Origin: JACDAN01 sp963721345
GTDB lineage: Bacteria > Actinomycetota > Thermoleophilia > Gaiellales > Gaiellaceae
Reading direction: 5' to 3'
DNA: 64,000 bases
Assembly (NCBI GenBank): GCA_963721345.1
Contig: CAVRIT010000001.1
Coordinates: forward strand, 2,232,001-2,296,000
A model generated the notes under the pieces. It ran no database searches and was not told the DNA's origin. It worked only from the letters and a program-made list of their open reading frames with translations. Both the position numbers and the translations under genes were made by a program. This document shows positions 20,630 through 29,531 of the stretch, in pieces (positions within the stretch are counted from its first letter, which is position 1; the number at the start of each line of letters is the position of its first letter).

Positions 20630-21741
20630 GCCCAGGCGTCCGCCACCTGTACGTCCACCTGCCGTTCTGCGCCCACCGCTGCGGGTACTGCGACTTCGTC
20701 ACGGTGGTCGGCCGGCCCGGCCAGCACGACCGGTACGTCGATGCCCTGCTCGCGGAGCTCGCGCTGGAGCGTGCGGGGCTGGCGCCCGCGCTCGACACCG
20801 TCTTTCTCGGCGGCGGCACGCCGACCTTTACCGAGGCGGGCGCACTCCGGCGGCTGCTTCGCGGGCTTCCGTCGGCGGAGGAGCTGACGGTCGAGGCGAA
20901 CCCGGAGGGGGTCACCCCGGAGCTCGCGGCGCTCCTGCGGGAGGAGGGCGTGACGCGTGTCTCGCTCGGCGTCCAGAGCTTCCAGCCGCGTCTGCTCGAC
21001 GTGCTCGAGCGGGCAGCGCGACCCGACGACGTCCGCCGCGCCTTCTACCATCTCCGTGATGCCGAGTTTGACAACATCTCGCTCGACCTCATCTACGGGA
21101 TCCCCGGCCAGAGCTCCGCCGATCTCGACGCCGACATCGACGAGGCGCTGGCCCTCTCGCCGGAGCACCTCTCGTGCTACGAGCTCGAGGCCAAGCCGGG
21201 GACCCGGTTCGCGCACGCGCACGGAGCGGAGCTCGCCCGCCAGGCCGAGGCGATGGAGGGGTACTTCGGCGCGGTCGTCGATCGGCTGACAGCCGCCGGC
21301 TACCGGTGGTACGAGACGGCGAACTTCTGCCGGCCACCTGCCGACGCCGAAGGACGCGACCTCCGGTCTCGCCACAACCTCGCGTACTGGCTGGGGCGCG
21401 AGTACCTCGGGATCGGGATCGGTGCGGTCTCGACCGTCGGCGACCGACGCTGGCGGAATGCGCCGAGCCTGCGGGGGTACCTCGAGGCGCTGGGACGCGG
21501 CGCGCCGCCGACGCGCGAGACCGAAGAGCTCGACTCCGAGACGCTCGGCCGCGAGCGGGTGATGCTCGGGCTGAGGCTCGACGAGCCCTTCCGGGTGAAC
21601 GGGGAGGAGGAGCTGCTCGACCCGGCCGCGATCGAGCGGCTGGGGCGCCTCGGCTTGGTCGATCGCGCCGGCGATGCCCTGTCGCTGACCCACCGCGGTC
21701 GGCTGCTCGGCGGCGGAGTGACGGTGGAGCTGCTCCGCTGA
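20626..21741 (+). CDS. hemW: HemW, radical-SAM heme chaperone (coproporphyrinogen oxidase-like)
   Basis: A 371-residue radical-SAM protein. The cluster motif is CX3CX2C in HLPFCAHRCGYCDF near residue 15. FLGGGTPTF and EANPEG follow, then RVSLGVQSFQ and SLDLIYGIPGQ, all HemN/HemW hallmarks. The second cysteine group needed for true HemN activity is not evident, so HemW (heme trafficking) is preferred. GTG 20626 overlaps the lepA stop (GTGA). The lepA-hemW-hrcA-dnaJ order is common in Gram-positive bacteria. Confidence 0.92.
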
Positions 21742-21757
21742 GGACGGTGAGTCGGGG

Positions 21758-21763
21758 TAAAAT
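21758..21763 (+). promoter_or_regulatory. -10 box TAAAAT of hrcA
   Basis: TAAAAT ends 9 nt before the hrcA ATG with no ribosome site in between. The start would be leaderless or nearly so. No CIRCE operator is visible. Confidence 0.5.
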
Positions 21764-21772
21764 TCCCTGCAA

Positions 21773-22807
21773 ATGACCGTTGAGCTGACCGATCGCCAGC
21801 GCGACATCCTCAGGCGCCTCGTCGAGGAGTACATCGCTACGGGACAGCCGGTCGGCTCGAAGTACCTCGTCGAGCGCGCCGGGCTCAGCGTCTCGCCGTC
21901 GACGGTGCGCAGTGAGCTCGCGGAGCTCGAGCGTCTCGGCCTGCTGACCCATCCCCACACCTCCGCCGGCCGGGTGCCGACCGAGGAGGGCTACCGCCTG
22001 TTCGCTCAGGGGCTGCTCGACAGGCTCGAGGCGCGCCCGGCGGGGCTCGAGATCGACCTCGCCGGGGTCGGGACCGAGGTCGAGACCGCGCTCCAAACGA
22101 CGACGGAGGCGCTCGCCGAGGTCACGCGGCTGTTCGCGCTCGTGTCGGCTCCGCCGCTCGAGGCGGCGACCGTCCGGCACGTCGAGGTGCTGCCGCTGCA
22201 GCCGCAGCTCGTCGTCACCGTGGTGATCACGTCGACCGGGGGTGTGACGAAGCGACTGATCGCCCTCAGCGAGGCGGTCGACGCCGGTCTCGTCAACTGG
22301 GCGGCCGAGTACCTGAACGAGCGCACCGTCGGGCTGCCGCTCGGCTCGCATGCGCTTCGGCAGGCGTTCGCGGAGCCGGGACTCTCCGAGCGCGAGCGAG
22401 CGTTCCTCGAGCTGCTGCGGCCGACGTTCACGGACGCCGCCGGCTCCGAGGAGCAGCGGCTCTACGTCGGCGGCGCGGCCAACCTGCTCGGGGAGGTGCG
22501 CAACGAGGACCTCATGGCCTATCGCCCGCTCCTCGAAGTGCTCGAGCAGCGCGCGGCGCTCCTCGCGCTCCTGACCGACGCGCTCGGGCGCGAGGGCCCG
22601 TTCGTGCGGCTCGGGGTCGAGCTGGCGCATCCCGGGCTTCGCCACGCGTCGCTCGTCGGCGCCGCGTACGGCCTTCACCACCGCCGGCTCGGCGCGGTCA
22701 GCCTGCTCGGGCCGCAGCGCATGGATTACGAGAAGGCGATCCGCTCGGTGCGCGCTGCGGCCCGCGAGCTGTCGCAGTTCGTGGAGGAGATCTACGCCGA
22801 GAACTGA
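21773..22807 (+). CDS. hrcA: Heat-inducible transcription repressor HrcA
   Basis: A 344-residue repressor. The N-terminal winged helix reads LTDRQRDILRRLVEEYIATGQPVGSKYL and VSPSTVRSELAELERLGLLTHPHTSAGRVPTEEGYR, the classical HrcA pattern. A GAF-like dimerisation domain follows. HrcA normally represses groE and dnaK operons through CIRCE inverted repeats, but I see none in front of hrcA or dnaJ here, so any targets must lie outside the window. It lies 37 nt upstream of dnaJ, which appears to have its own -10 box. Confidence 0.95.
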   Translation: MTVELTDRQRDILRRLVEEYIATGQPVGSKYLVERAGLSVSPSTVRSELAELERLGLLTHPHTSAGRVPTEEGYRLFAQGLLDRLEARPAGLEIDLAGVGTEVETALQTTTEALAEVTRLFALVSAPPLEAATVRHVEVLPLQPQLVVTVVITSTGGVTKRLIALSEAVDAGLVNWAAEYLNERTVGLPLGSHALRQAFAEPGLSERERAFLELLRPTFTDAAGSEEQRLYVGGAANLLGEVRNEDLMAYRPLLEVLEQRAALLALLTDALGREGPFVRLGVELAHPGLRHASLVGAAYGLHHRRLGAVSLLGPQRMDYEKAIRSVRAAARELSQFVEEIYAEN

Positions 22808-22831
22808 GGCGTGAGCGCCCGAGGGCACGGC

Positions 22832-22837
22832 TAACCT
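22832..22837 (+). promoter_or_regulatory. -10 box TAACCT of dnaJ
   Basis: TAACCT ends 7 nt before the dnaJ ATG at 22845, matching the leaderless pattern of this genome. Confidence 0.45.
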
Positions 22838-22844
22838 CCGAATC

Positions 22845-23957
22845 ATGGCCACCGCAGAGCGCGACTACTACGAGGTGCTCGGCGTCGGCCGCGGCGCAAG
22901 CGAGACGGAGATCAAGAAGGCGTTCCGGCGCCTCGCGCGTGAGCTCCACCCGGATGTCTCCGGGGAGCCCGACGCGGAGGAGCGCTTCAAGGAGGCCGTC
23001 GAGGCCTACGAGGTGCTGTCGAAGAGCGAGACCCGCGAGCTCTACGACCGCTACGGACACGCAGGCCTGCGGAGCGGCGGCTTCCGGCCAACCGCGTTCG
23101 ACTTCGGCAACCTGACCGACATCTTCTCCGCGTTCTTCGGGGACGATCTGCTCTCCCAGGCCATGCGCGGCCGCTCCCGCGGCGCGGACATCGCCGCCGA
23201 CGTCGTCGTCGAGCTGAGCGAGGCCGCGACGGGCACGAAGCGGGAGGTGCCGTTCCGCGTCGCCGTCCCGTGCGGACGCTGCGCCCAGAGCGGTGTGGAG
23301 CCGGGGACCACAGCGAAGACGTGCCCGACCTGCGAGGGCCTCGGCCGGCTCCAGCAGGTCTCGCGCAGCGTTTTCGGCGAGTTTGTCCGCACGCAGGCCT
23401 GTCGCTCGTGCGGCGGCGACGGACGCCTGATCGAGCATCCCTGTGAAGGCTGCCGCGGCTCGGGACAGGTCGTGGAGGAGCGGCGCCTGGAGGTCGAGAT
23501 CCCGCCCGGCATCCACGACGGCCAGCGGATCCGCCTCTCCGGCGAGGGGCACTCCGGCGTGCTCGGCGCGCGTGCCGGCGACGTGTACGTCCGCGTCCGG
23601 GTCAAGCGCGACCCGAGGTTCGTCCGCGAAGGCGACGACATCTTCTCGACGGTCGACCTCACGATGACGCAGGCGGCACTGGGATCGAGCGTGACGATTG
23701 CGACGCTCGACGGCGAGGCGGCGCTGGAGTTCGAGCCCGGCACGCAGCCCGGCGAGGTCGTCGTCTTGCGCGGACGAGGCATGCCGGTGCTCCAGGGCTT
23801 TGGGCGCGGCGACCACCGGGTGCTCGTGAACGTCGCGGTTCCGCGTCGGCTGACCGACGAGCAACGCGGGCTGCTCGACCAGTTCGAGCGCTCGGCGAGC
23901 GACGAGACCTACAAGCCCGAGGGGTTCTTCGACAAGCTGAAGAGCGCGTTCCGCTGA
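22845..23957 (+). CDS. dnaJ: Chaperone DnaJ
   Basis: A 370-residue Hsp40 co-chaperone of DnaK. The J domain at residues 6-70 has the HPD motif in ARELHPDVSG. A short Gly/Phe-rich segment (GFRPTAFDFGNLTDIFSAFFG) precedes the zinc-binding region. There, four Cys-pair repeats are seen (CGRCAQSG, CPTCEGLG, CRSCGGDG, CEGCRGSG); the first departs from CxxCxGxG in having Gln-Ser. The C-terminal substrate-binding domains are complete. The stop overlaps the probable CTG start of prmA. Confidence 0.95.
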   Translation: MATAERDYYEVLGVGRGASETEIKKAFRRLARELHPDVSGEPDAEERFKEAVEAYEVLSKSETRELYDRYGHAGLRSGGFRPTAFDFGNLTDIFSAFFGDDLLSQAMRGRSRGADIAADVVVELSEAATGTKREVPFRVAVPCGRCAQSGVEPGTTAKTCPTCEGLGRLQQVSRSVFGEFVRTQACRSCGGDGRLIEHPCEGCRGSGQVVEERRLEVEIPPGIHDGQRIRLSGEGHSGVLGARAGDVYVRVRVKRDPRFVREGDDIFSTVDLTMTQAALGSSVTIATLDGEAALEFEPGTQPGEVVVLRGRGMPVLQGFGRGDHRVLVNVAVPRRLTDEQRGLLDQFERSASDETYKPEGFFDKLKSAFR

Positions 23958-24709
23958 CGAGCGTCGAGCTCCGCCGGGTCACGCTGGCCGCGCCGCTCGA
24001 CCGGCTCGAAGAGGCACGGGCCCAGCTCCTCGAGCTCCATCCGGAGGGCTTCGAGGAAGCCGACGGCGTGCTCGTCGCCTACACGGACGCCGACGGCGAG
24101 CGGCTCATCCGGGCTGCGTTCGAGGACGTTCGCTCGGAGTTCGTCGAGCCGGGCTGGGAGGAGCGATGGCGCGACTTCCACCGCCCGCTCTGGATCGGGC
24201 CACTTTGGATCGGCCCGCCCTGGGAGGTTCCGCCGCCGGATGCGATCGCGGTCGTCATCGACCCGGGCCAGGCGTTCGGCACCGGCTCTCACCCGACCAC
24301 CCGGCTCTGCCTCCAGCTTCTGCTCGAGCGCGAACCAGGCAGCTTCCTCGACATCGGCTGCGGCTCCGGCGTCCTCTCCGTCGCGGCGGCGAAGCTCGGC
24401 TTCGACCCGGTCGTCGCCGTCGACCGTGAGCCCGCCGCAGTCGAGGCGACGCAGCGGAACGCCGTCGCGAACGGCGTTACGGTGGACGCGCGCAGGTCCG
24501 ACGTGCTCGAAGACGCACTCCCTGTGGCGGACGTCGCCCTCGCCAACATCGATCTCGCGGCGGTCAACGCCGTCGGCGCGCGCCTCGACGTCGGCATGCT
24601 CGTCACCGCCGGCTACTTCCACTCGCGGAGGCCGGAGCTCGCCGGTTTCGACCATCTCGAGCGGCGGATCGACGGCGGCTGGGCTGCCGACGTGTTCCAG
24701 CGGCAGTAG
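23954..24709 (+). CDS. prmA: Ribosomal protein L11 methyltransferase
   Basis: A class I SAM-dependent methyltransferase. The catalytic part shows DPGQAFGTGSHPTTRL, the SAM-binding LDIGCGSGVLSVAAAKLG and the VALANIDL motif equivalent to the family NIL motif. A normal N-terminal L11-binding domain is encoded upstream of the first ATG/GTG (24068). The frame runs back to 23954, where the only usable initiator is CTG, overlapping the dnaJ stop as CTGA. Starting at 24068 would remove about 38 residues that fit the domain (VTLAAPLDRLEEARAQLLEL). A short tandem repeat, LWIGPLWIGP, lies before the catalytic domain. Confidence 0.8.
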   Translation: MTSVELRRVTLAAPLDRLEEARAQLLELHPEGFEEADGVLVAYTDADGERLIRAAFEDVRSEFVEPGWEERWRDFHRPLWIGPLWIGPPWEVPPPDAIAVVIDPGQAFGTGSHPTTRLCLQLLLEREPGSFLDIGCGSGVLSVAAAKLGFDPVVAVDREPAAVEATQRNAVANGVTVDARRSDVLEDALPVADVALANIDLAAVNAVGARLDVGMLVTAGYFHSRRPELAGFDHLERRIDGGWAADVFQRQ

Positions 24710-24722
24710 ATTTGCGCCTCCG

Positions 24723-25916
24723 ATGGCGTCCTTCTCGGTCCGGTTCCTCGGCTGCAAGGTCTCGCACGCGGACGCGCAGGCGCTCCGAGAGCGGCTGCTT
24801 GCGGACGGTCACGAGGAGCGCGCGGCCGGCGATGTCGCCGTCATCAACGGCTGCTGCGTGACGAACGAGGCAGTCGCGAAGTCCCGCCAGGCCGCGTCCC
24901 GCGCGGCCCGTACGCACCGGCGCGTGTACCTCACAGGGTGCGCGGCGAACTTGCCCGGCGACGCTCTCGCGGCGCTGCCGGCCAACGTCTCAGTCGTCCG
25001 CGCTACTCCCGAGCGGACCGCAGACCTCGTCGCCCGTGACGTGGGCCCGATCGGCTGCGTCCGGGCGGATGCGCGGCTCGACCGAGTCCGTGCGTTCGTC
25101 AAGGTCCAGGACGGCTGCAGCTTCTCGTGCAACTTCTGCGTCATCCCGCTCGTACGCGGACGCTCGCGGAGCCGGCCCGCGGCGGCGGTGCTCGGTGAGA
25201 TCGAGCGCCGGGCGCGGCAGGGCCATCGCGAGATCGTCCTCACCGGGATCAACCTCGGCTGCTACCGAGATCGCCAGGCCGGCTACACGCTGGCGCGACT
25301 CGTCCGGGAGGCGGGCGTCGTCGAGGGGGTTCAGCGCCTCCGTTTGTCCTCGATCGAGATCAACCACGTGAACGACGAGCTGGTGGCCGCGCTGCGGGAG
25401 ACGCCCGTGGTCGCGAAGCACCTCCACGTCCCGCTGCAGTCCGGCGACGACGAGGTTCTCCTCGCGATGGGGCGGCGCTATGCGGCACAGACATACCTCC
25501 GGCGACTCGAGCCGCTCGGCGACTTCAACCTCACCACGGACGTGATCGTCGGCTTCCCGACCGAGGACGACGCGGCGTTCGCCCGGACGCTGGCGGTCGT
25601 GGCGACGGCGGGGGTCACGAAGGTGCATGTCTTCCCGTACTCGCCGCGGCCCGGGACGGCCACCGCCGCGGCGGACACCGTGCCGCCGCAGGTCAAGAAG
25701 GAGCGCAGCGCCCGTCTACGGCACGCGTCGCACGAAGCGTGCCTCGCGCGCTGGCAGCAGAAGATCGATCGTGAGGACCTCGTGCTGGTCGACCGTCCGG
25801 GGCGCGGCTACGGCGACGACTACTCGCCCTGGCTCGTGGACGAGAACGCTCCGATCGGACAATTGATCCGTGTCCGAGGTACCGAAGTGACGGAGGAGGG
25901 GATCCGCGCTGCCTGA
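24723..25916 (+). CDS. mtaB: tRNA t6A37 methylthiotransferase MtaB-type
   Basis: A 397-residue radical-SAM methylthiotransferase that adds methylthio to t6A37 of ANN-decoding tRNAs. The N-terminal domain has three cluster cysteines, in FLGCKVSHADAQ, INGCCVTNEA and LTGCAANL. The radical-SAM motif is CSFSCNFC, followed by IVLTGINLGCYR and HLHVPLQSGDDEVL. The C-terminus has a TRAM-like RNA-binding end. MtaB rather than MiaB is preferred from the VSHADAQ and ITGINLG-type motifs. It is in the prmA-mtaB-HIT-yqeY operon. Confidence 0.88.
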   Translation: MASFSVRFLGCKVSHADAQALRERLLADGHEERAAGDVAVINGCCVTNEAVAKSRQAASRAARTHRRVYLTGCAANLPGDALAALPANVSVVRATPERTADLVARDVGPIGCVRADARLDRVRAFVKVQDGCSFSCNFCVIPLVRGRSRSRPAAAVLGEIERRARQGHREIVLTGINLGCYRDRQAGYTLARLVREAGVVEGVQRLRLSSIEINHVNDELVAALRETPVVAKHLHVPLQSGDDEVLLAMGRRYAAQTYLRRLEPLGDFNLTTDVIVGFPTEDDAAFARTLAVVATAGVTKVHVFPYSPRPGTATAAADTVPPQVKKERSARLRHASHEACLARWQQKIDREDLVLVDRPGRGYGDDYSPWLVDENAPIGQLIRVRGTEVTEEGIRAA

Positions 25917-26238
25917 GGACTGTCTCTTCTGCCAGCTCGCCCGCGAGGGCGACCACGTCGCGAAGACGGACGGCTTCGCCGCGATCCGCGACATCAACCC
26001 GAAGGCGGAGACGCACCTCCTCGTCCTCCCCGAGCGCCACGTCGACACGTTCAGGGACGTCGCCGAGTTCCCACCGGACGAAGCGAAGCGCATGCTCGAC
26101 TTCGCCGCCGAGACTGCGCGAGGCGCCGGGCTCGAGGACTACCGCCTGCTCGTCAACGTCGGGCCGGGCGGCGGGCAGACGATCTTCCACCTGCACTGGC
26201 ACATCCTCGGCGGCAAGATCCAGGGGATGCCCGAGTGA
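25909..26238 (+). CDS. HIT-family nucleotide hydrolase, CTG start
   Basis: A 109-residue histidine-triad protein. The N-terminal zinc-type motif is CLFCQLA, followed by the HLLVLPERHVDTF segment, and the catalytic triad is HLHWH near the C-terminus. Such proteins hydrolyse purine nucleoside phosphoramidates such as aminoacyl-adenylates. The frame has no ATG, GTG or TTG upstream of the conserved CLFC. CTG at 25909 is preceded by GGAGGAGG (25892-25899) at good spacing and gives MPEDCLFC, so a CTG initiator is inferred. It overlaps mtaB by 8 nt, and the stop overlaps the YqeY start by 4 nt. Confidence 0.85.
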   Translation: MPEDCLFCQLAREGDHVAKTDGFAAIRDINPKAETHLLVLPERHVDTFRDVAEFPPDEAKRMLDFAAETARGAGLEDYRLLVNVGPGGGQTIFHLHWHILGGKIQGMPE

Positions 26239-26678
26239 GCCTGATCGCGCGGATCCAAGACGACCTGAAGGAGGCGATGCGCGAGCGCGACGCCGAGCGT
26301 CGCGACGCGCTGCGCCTGATCCTCTCCGCGTTGCAGTCGGCCGAGAAGGAGCTGCAACGTCCGTTGAACGATCAGGAGGAGCTGCAGGTGCTGCAGCGCG
26401 AACGGAAACGCCGCCTCGAGGCCGAGGAGGCGTTTCGGGGAGCGGGGCGCGAGGATCAGGCCGACGCCGAGGCATTCGAGCTCGAGGTCCTCGGGGAGTT
26501 CATGCCCGAGCCGCTCAGCGAGGAACAGCTCGAAACGATCATCGACGACGCGATCGCTGAGAACGGCGCGACGAGCATGCGCGACCTCGGCCGCGTGATG
26601 GCCGACGTCATGCCGCAGGTCGCGGGCCGCGCCGACGGCGCCGAGGTGAGCCAGCTCGTCCGCGAGAAGCTCGCCTGA
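26235..26678 (+). CDS. GatB/YqeY domain protein
   Basis: A 147-residue cytoplasmic protein (MSLIARIQDDLKEAMRERDA) with the YqeY domain related to the tRNA-binding tail of GatB. Family markers: RLILSALQSAEKEL, then an EFMPEPLSEEQLETIID segment and GRVMADVMPQVAGRADGAEV near the end. YqeY proteins are often found beside rpsU or HIT genes; a role in tRNA-linked metabolism is suspected but unproven. It ends the operon that starts at dnaJ/prmA. Confidence 0.9.
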   Translation: MSLIARIQDDLKEAMRERDAERRDALRLILSALQSAEKELQRPLNDQEELQVLQRERKRRLEAEEAFRGAGREDQADAEAFELEVLGEFMPEPLSEEQLETIIDDAIAENGATSMRDLGRVMADVMPQVAGRADGAEVSQLVREKLA

Positions 26679-26686
26679 CTCGCCCT

Positions 26687-26715
26687 GGGGGCCTCCAACC
26701 TCCTCCCCAATTCGA
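26687..26715 (+). repeat. Dispersed repeat GGGGGCCTCCA...CCCCAATTCGA, copy 1
   Basis: The segment ending CCTCCTCCCCAATTCGA occurs here and again at 35067-35094, differing by a single-base indel. Both copies lie in intergenic DNA just after a stop codon on the plus strand. Confidence 0.6.
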
Positions 26716-26786
26716 GCCTATCGAGCTTCGGCGCGCCCGTGGCGCACGGAAGTGCGCCGACTTCGTGACGTTCCCGCGGTCGGCGC

Positions 26787-28166
26787 CTAGGCGCTCGCGG
26801 CGAGCCGCCGCGCGGCGAGCTCCAGCAAGACGTCGACCATGAAGTCGATGTCGCGCTCCATCGTTCGCCAGTTGACGATCGCCGGGCGGAACGCGACCTT
26901 GCCCTCGTAGAGGGTCGTCCCGAAGAACACGCGCCCGTCGTCGAGCAGCTCCTGCCCGAGCGCGAGGTTGAGCTCGTCCAGCTCCTCCTCGTCGTCGACG
27001 TTCGCGGGATGCACCCGGAAGCAGACGATGTTGAGCCGGGTCTCGGCGAGTCGCTCGAGCTCGGGCGCCTCGTCCACCCGTCCTGAAAGACGCTGCGCGA
27101 GCGCCAGGTGCCGCTCGACCATCCGCCGGTAGCCCGAACGGCCGTAGGCGCGTAGCGTCGCCCAGACCGCAAGCGCTCGCGCGCGCCGCGACGCCTCGGG
27201 CCCCGGCCGCTCGTCGCTCGGCAGATACGGCCCCGTCAGCAGGAACGGCTGGCGCAGGAGCTCGGGATCGCGAACGAAGGCGAACCCGCAGTCGTACGGG
27301 ACGTTCAGCCACTTGTGGCCGTCGGAGATCACCGACTGCGCCCGCTCCACGCCCTCGGTCAGTCCCGCCGCCACGGGCGTCAGCCGCGCAAAGAGCCCGA
27401 AGGCGCCGTCCACATGAAGCCACGCCCCGTGCTCCTCGGCCAGATCGGCGAGCTGCCCGAGCGGGTCGAAGTCGCCCGTGTTCACGTCGCCCGCGTTCCC
27501 GATCACGATCGCCGGCGCGCCGCCGAGCGCTGCCAGCTCGCGACCCAGCCGGGCCGCGTCGACCAGGCGAACCGACTCGCGCCCCATCCCGAGCATCGCC
27601 AGCGCCTTTCGCGCGCTCGCGTGCACGTACTCCGACGAGAAGACCGGGGCCGCCGGCAGCCCGGTGTACCCGTTCTGGTCGACGTCGACGCCGTGCTGCT
27701 GCGCCCACCAGCGCCGCGCGCAGGCGAGCCCCACGAAGTTCGCCGCAGTCGCGCCGGTCGTCAGCACGCCGCCCCAGCTCTCGGGAAGGTCGAAGAGCTC
27801 GAGCAGCCAGCGGATCGCGACGTCCTCGAGCTGCCCGCCGAACGGGGAGCTCACCGCCGAGAACGAGTTCTGGTCGAACAGCGAGGTCAGCCAGTCCGCG
27901 CCCAGCGCGGCGGGCGTCGTTCCGCCGGTGACGAAGTGGAAGAACCGTGGGCCGGACGACCGCGTCGCGATGTCAGAGCCCGCAACGAGTTCCGCGAGTG
28001 CCGCCAGGGCCCCGTCCCCCTCCTCCGGCAGCGGGCCGCCGAACCGCTCGCCCCGCGCCGGCAGCACCGGCGACTCGTCGAGCTCCGCGAGGTAGCTGCG
28101 TGCCTGCTCGAGCACGTACTCGAGCGCCGCCAGCTCCTCGCCTCGTGCGTCGAGCGGGTCGGGCAC
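26787..28166 (-). CDS. PLP-dependent group II decarboxylase
   Basis: A 459-residue pyridoxal-phosphate enzyme of the aromatic amino acid/glutamate decarboxylase family. The PLP lysine is in SDGHKWLNVPYDCG; the upstream cofactor-binding region is GNAGDVNTGDFDP with HVDGAFG. The LTTGATAANFVGLACAR segment binds the phosphate. Group II enzymes decarboxylate amino acids such as tyrosine, tryptophan or glutamate; the substrate cannot be assigned, and some relatives are sphingosine-phosphate-lyase-like. The GTG start at 28166 faces phoH divergently across 22 nt. Confidence 0.88.
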   Translation of the reverse strand: MPDPLDARGEELAALEYVLEQARSYLAELDESPVLPARGERFGGPLPEEGDGALAALAELVAGSDIATRSSGPRFFHFVTGGTTPAALGADWLTSLFDQNSFSAVSSPFGGQLEDVAIRWLLELFDLPESWGGVLTTGATAANFVGLACARRWWAQQHGVDVDQNGYTGLPAAPVFSSEYVHASARKALAMLGMGRESVRLVDAARLGRELAALGGAPAIVIGNAGDVNTGDFDPLGQLADLAEEHGAWLHVDGAFGLFARLTPVAAGLTEGVERAQSVISDGHKWLNVPYDCGFAFVRDPELLRQPFLLTGPYLPSDERPGPEASRRARALAVWATLRAYGRSGYRRMVERHLALAQRLSGRVDEAPELERLAETRLNIVCFRVHPANVDDEEELDELNLALGQELLDDGRVFFGTTLYEGKVAFRPAIVNWRTMERDIDFMVDVLLELAARRLAASA

Positions 28167-28176
28167 GCGCCCAACC

Positions 28177-28182
28177 TACACT
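28177..28182 (+). promoter_or_regulatory. -10 box TACACT of phoH
   Basis: TACACT ends 6 nt before the phoH ATG at 28189; a leaderless start is likely. Confidence 0.5.
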
Positions 28183-28188
28183 GAGCGC

Positions 28189-29148
28189 ATGCAGGAAACG
28201 CTCTCCGTTCCGAACGAGGTCGCGGCCGAGCTCGCAGGCATCGGCGACGGCGTGCTCGAGTCCCTGCGCGATCGGCTCCGCTGCACGATCCACCTTCGCG
28301 GCAACCGCCTGACGATCGAGGGGGACGAGGCGCACGTCGACCAGGCGCGCACCGTCATCGACGAGCTCGTCGACCTGGTCGAGGGCGGTCACGAGATCGG
28401 ACCGTCGACGGTCGACGCCGTGCTGGGCGTGCTCGACAAGGGCGAGGTCGCCCGGGAGGTCTTCGAGGACGTCGTCTGGCGCCACCGCGGCAAGAAGATC
28501 GCGCCGAAGACGGTGATGCAGAAGCGCTACGTCGATGCGATCCGCAACCACACCGTGACGTTCGCGATCGGTCCTGCCGGAACCGGCAAGACCTACCTCG
28601 CGATGGCGCTCGCCGTCGCCGCGCTGCAGGAGCGGGAGGTCGGCCGGATCATCCTCACCCGCCCCGCGGTCGAGGCGGGCGAGCGACTCGGCTTCCTGCC
28701 CGGCGACATGCTTGCCAAGGTCGATCCGTACCTGCGGCCGCTCTACGACGCGCTCTACGACATGCTCGAGGCCGACAAGCTCAACTCGTACATGGAGCGC
28801 GGCATCGTCGAGGTCGCGCCGCTCGCCTTCATGCGCGGCCGGACGCTGAACGACTCCTTCATCATCCTCGACGAGGCGCAGAACACGAGCCCGGAGCAGA
28901 TGCAGATGTTCCTGACGCGACTCGGCTTCGGCTCCAAGGTCGTCGTCACCGGCGACGTCACGCAGATCGACCTGCCGCGCGACCAGGCTTCGGGCCTGAT
29001 CCAGGTGCAGAACATCCTCGGCACGATCGACGGGATCCAGTTCATCCAGTTCGGCCACGAGGACGTCGTCCGGCACAAGCTCGTCCAGCGGATCGTCGAG
29101 GCGTACAAGTCGCACGCGGAGGAGACCGGCACGCAACGTCAGAAGTAG
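28189..29148 (+). CDS. phoH: PhoH-like ATPase
   Basis: A 319-residue PhoH-family protein. The N-terminal KH-like segment (LRCTIHLRGNRLTIEG) is followed by a P-loop ATPase: Walker A is GPAGTGKTYLA, Walker B is FIILDEAQNTSPEQM, and VTGDVTQIDLPR is the family signature. It is the first gene of the phoH-ybeY-dgkA-cdd-era cluster, a conserved bacterial arrangement linked to rRNA processing. PhoH is a putative RNA helicase/NTPase. Confidence 0.95.
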   Translation: MQETLSVPNEVAAELAGIGDGVLESLRDRLRCTIHLRGNRLTIEGDEAHVDQARTVIDELVDLVEGGHEIGPSTVDAVLGVLDKGEVAREVFEDVVWRHRGKKIAPKTVMQKRYVDAIRNHTVTFAIGPAGTGKTYLAMALAVAALQEREVGRIILTRPAVEAGERLGFLPGDMLAKVDPYLRPLYDALYDMLEADKLNSYMERGIVEVAPLAFMRGRTLNDSFIILDEAQNTSPEQMQMFLTRLGFGSKVVVTGDVTQIDLPRDQASGLIQVQNILGTIDGIQFIQFGHEDVVRHKLVQRIVEAYKSHAEETGTQRQK

Positions 29149-29153
29149 CTGCA

Positions 29154-29531
29154 ATGGTCGAGGTCGAGGTGGCGAACCGAAGCGGGGTGGCGGTGAACGA
29201 GGACGAGGCCGTGCAGCTTGCGCTCCGTGTGCTTCGGGAGGAAGGAATCGACGACGGTGAGCTCGGGCTCGTGTTCGTGGAGGCCGACGAGGCGCGCCGG
29301 CTCAAGCTGGAGCATCTGGGGATCGACGAGACACCTGACGTCCTCGCCTTCCCGATCGACGGCAGCGACGAGCTGCCTGACGGGGTGCCACGACAGCTCG
29401 GCGATGTCGTCCTCTGCCCGGAGGTGACCGGCGAGGCCTGGGGCGAGTCGCTCGTCCACGGGCTTCTGCACCTGCTCGGCTATGACCACGGCGAGCTGAT
29501 GGTGGCGAGGGAGAAGGCGCTGCTCGGATGA
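29154..29531 (+). CDS. ybeY: Endoribonuclease YbeY
   Basis: A 125-residue single-strand endoribonuclease for 16S rRNA 3'-end maturation and quality control. The zinc site HX3HX5H is complete in HGLLHLLGYDH near the C-terminus, and the PDVLAFPIDG segment is conserved. It is slightly short but has all key residues. It starts 5 nt after phoH and overlaps the next gene by 4 nt (ATGA). Confidence 0.95.
   Translation: MVEVEVANRSGVAVNEDEAVQLALRVLREEGIDDGELGLVFVEADEARRLKLEHLGIDETPDVLAFPIDGSDELPDGVPRQLGDVVLCPEVTGEAWGESLVHGLLHLLGYDHGELMVAREKALLG

Noticed and set aside
21742..22844. CIRCE operator for HrcA near hrcA or dnaJ
   Set aside because: No TTAGCACTC-N9-GAGTGCTAA-like repeat is present in either upstream gap.
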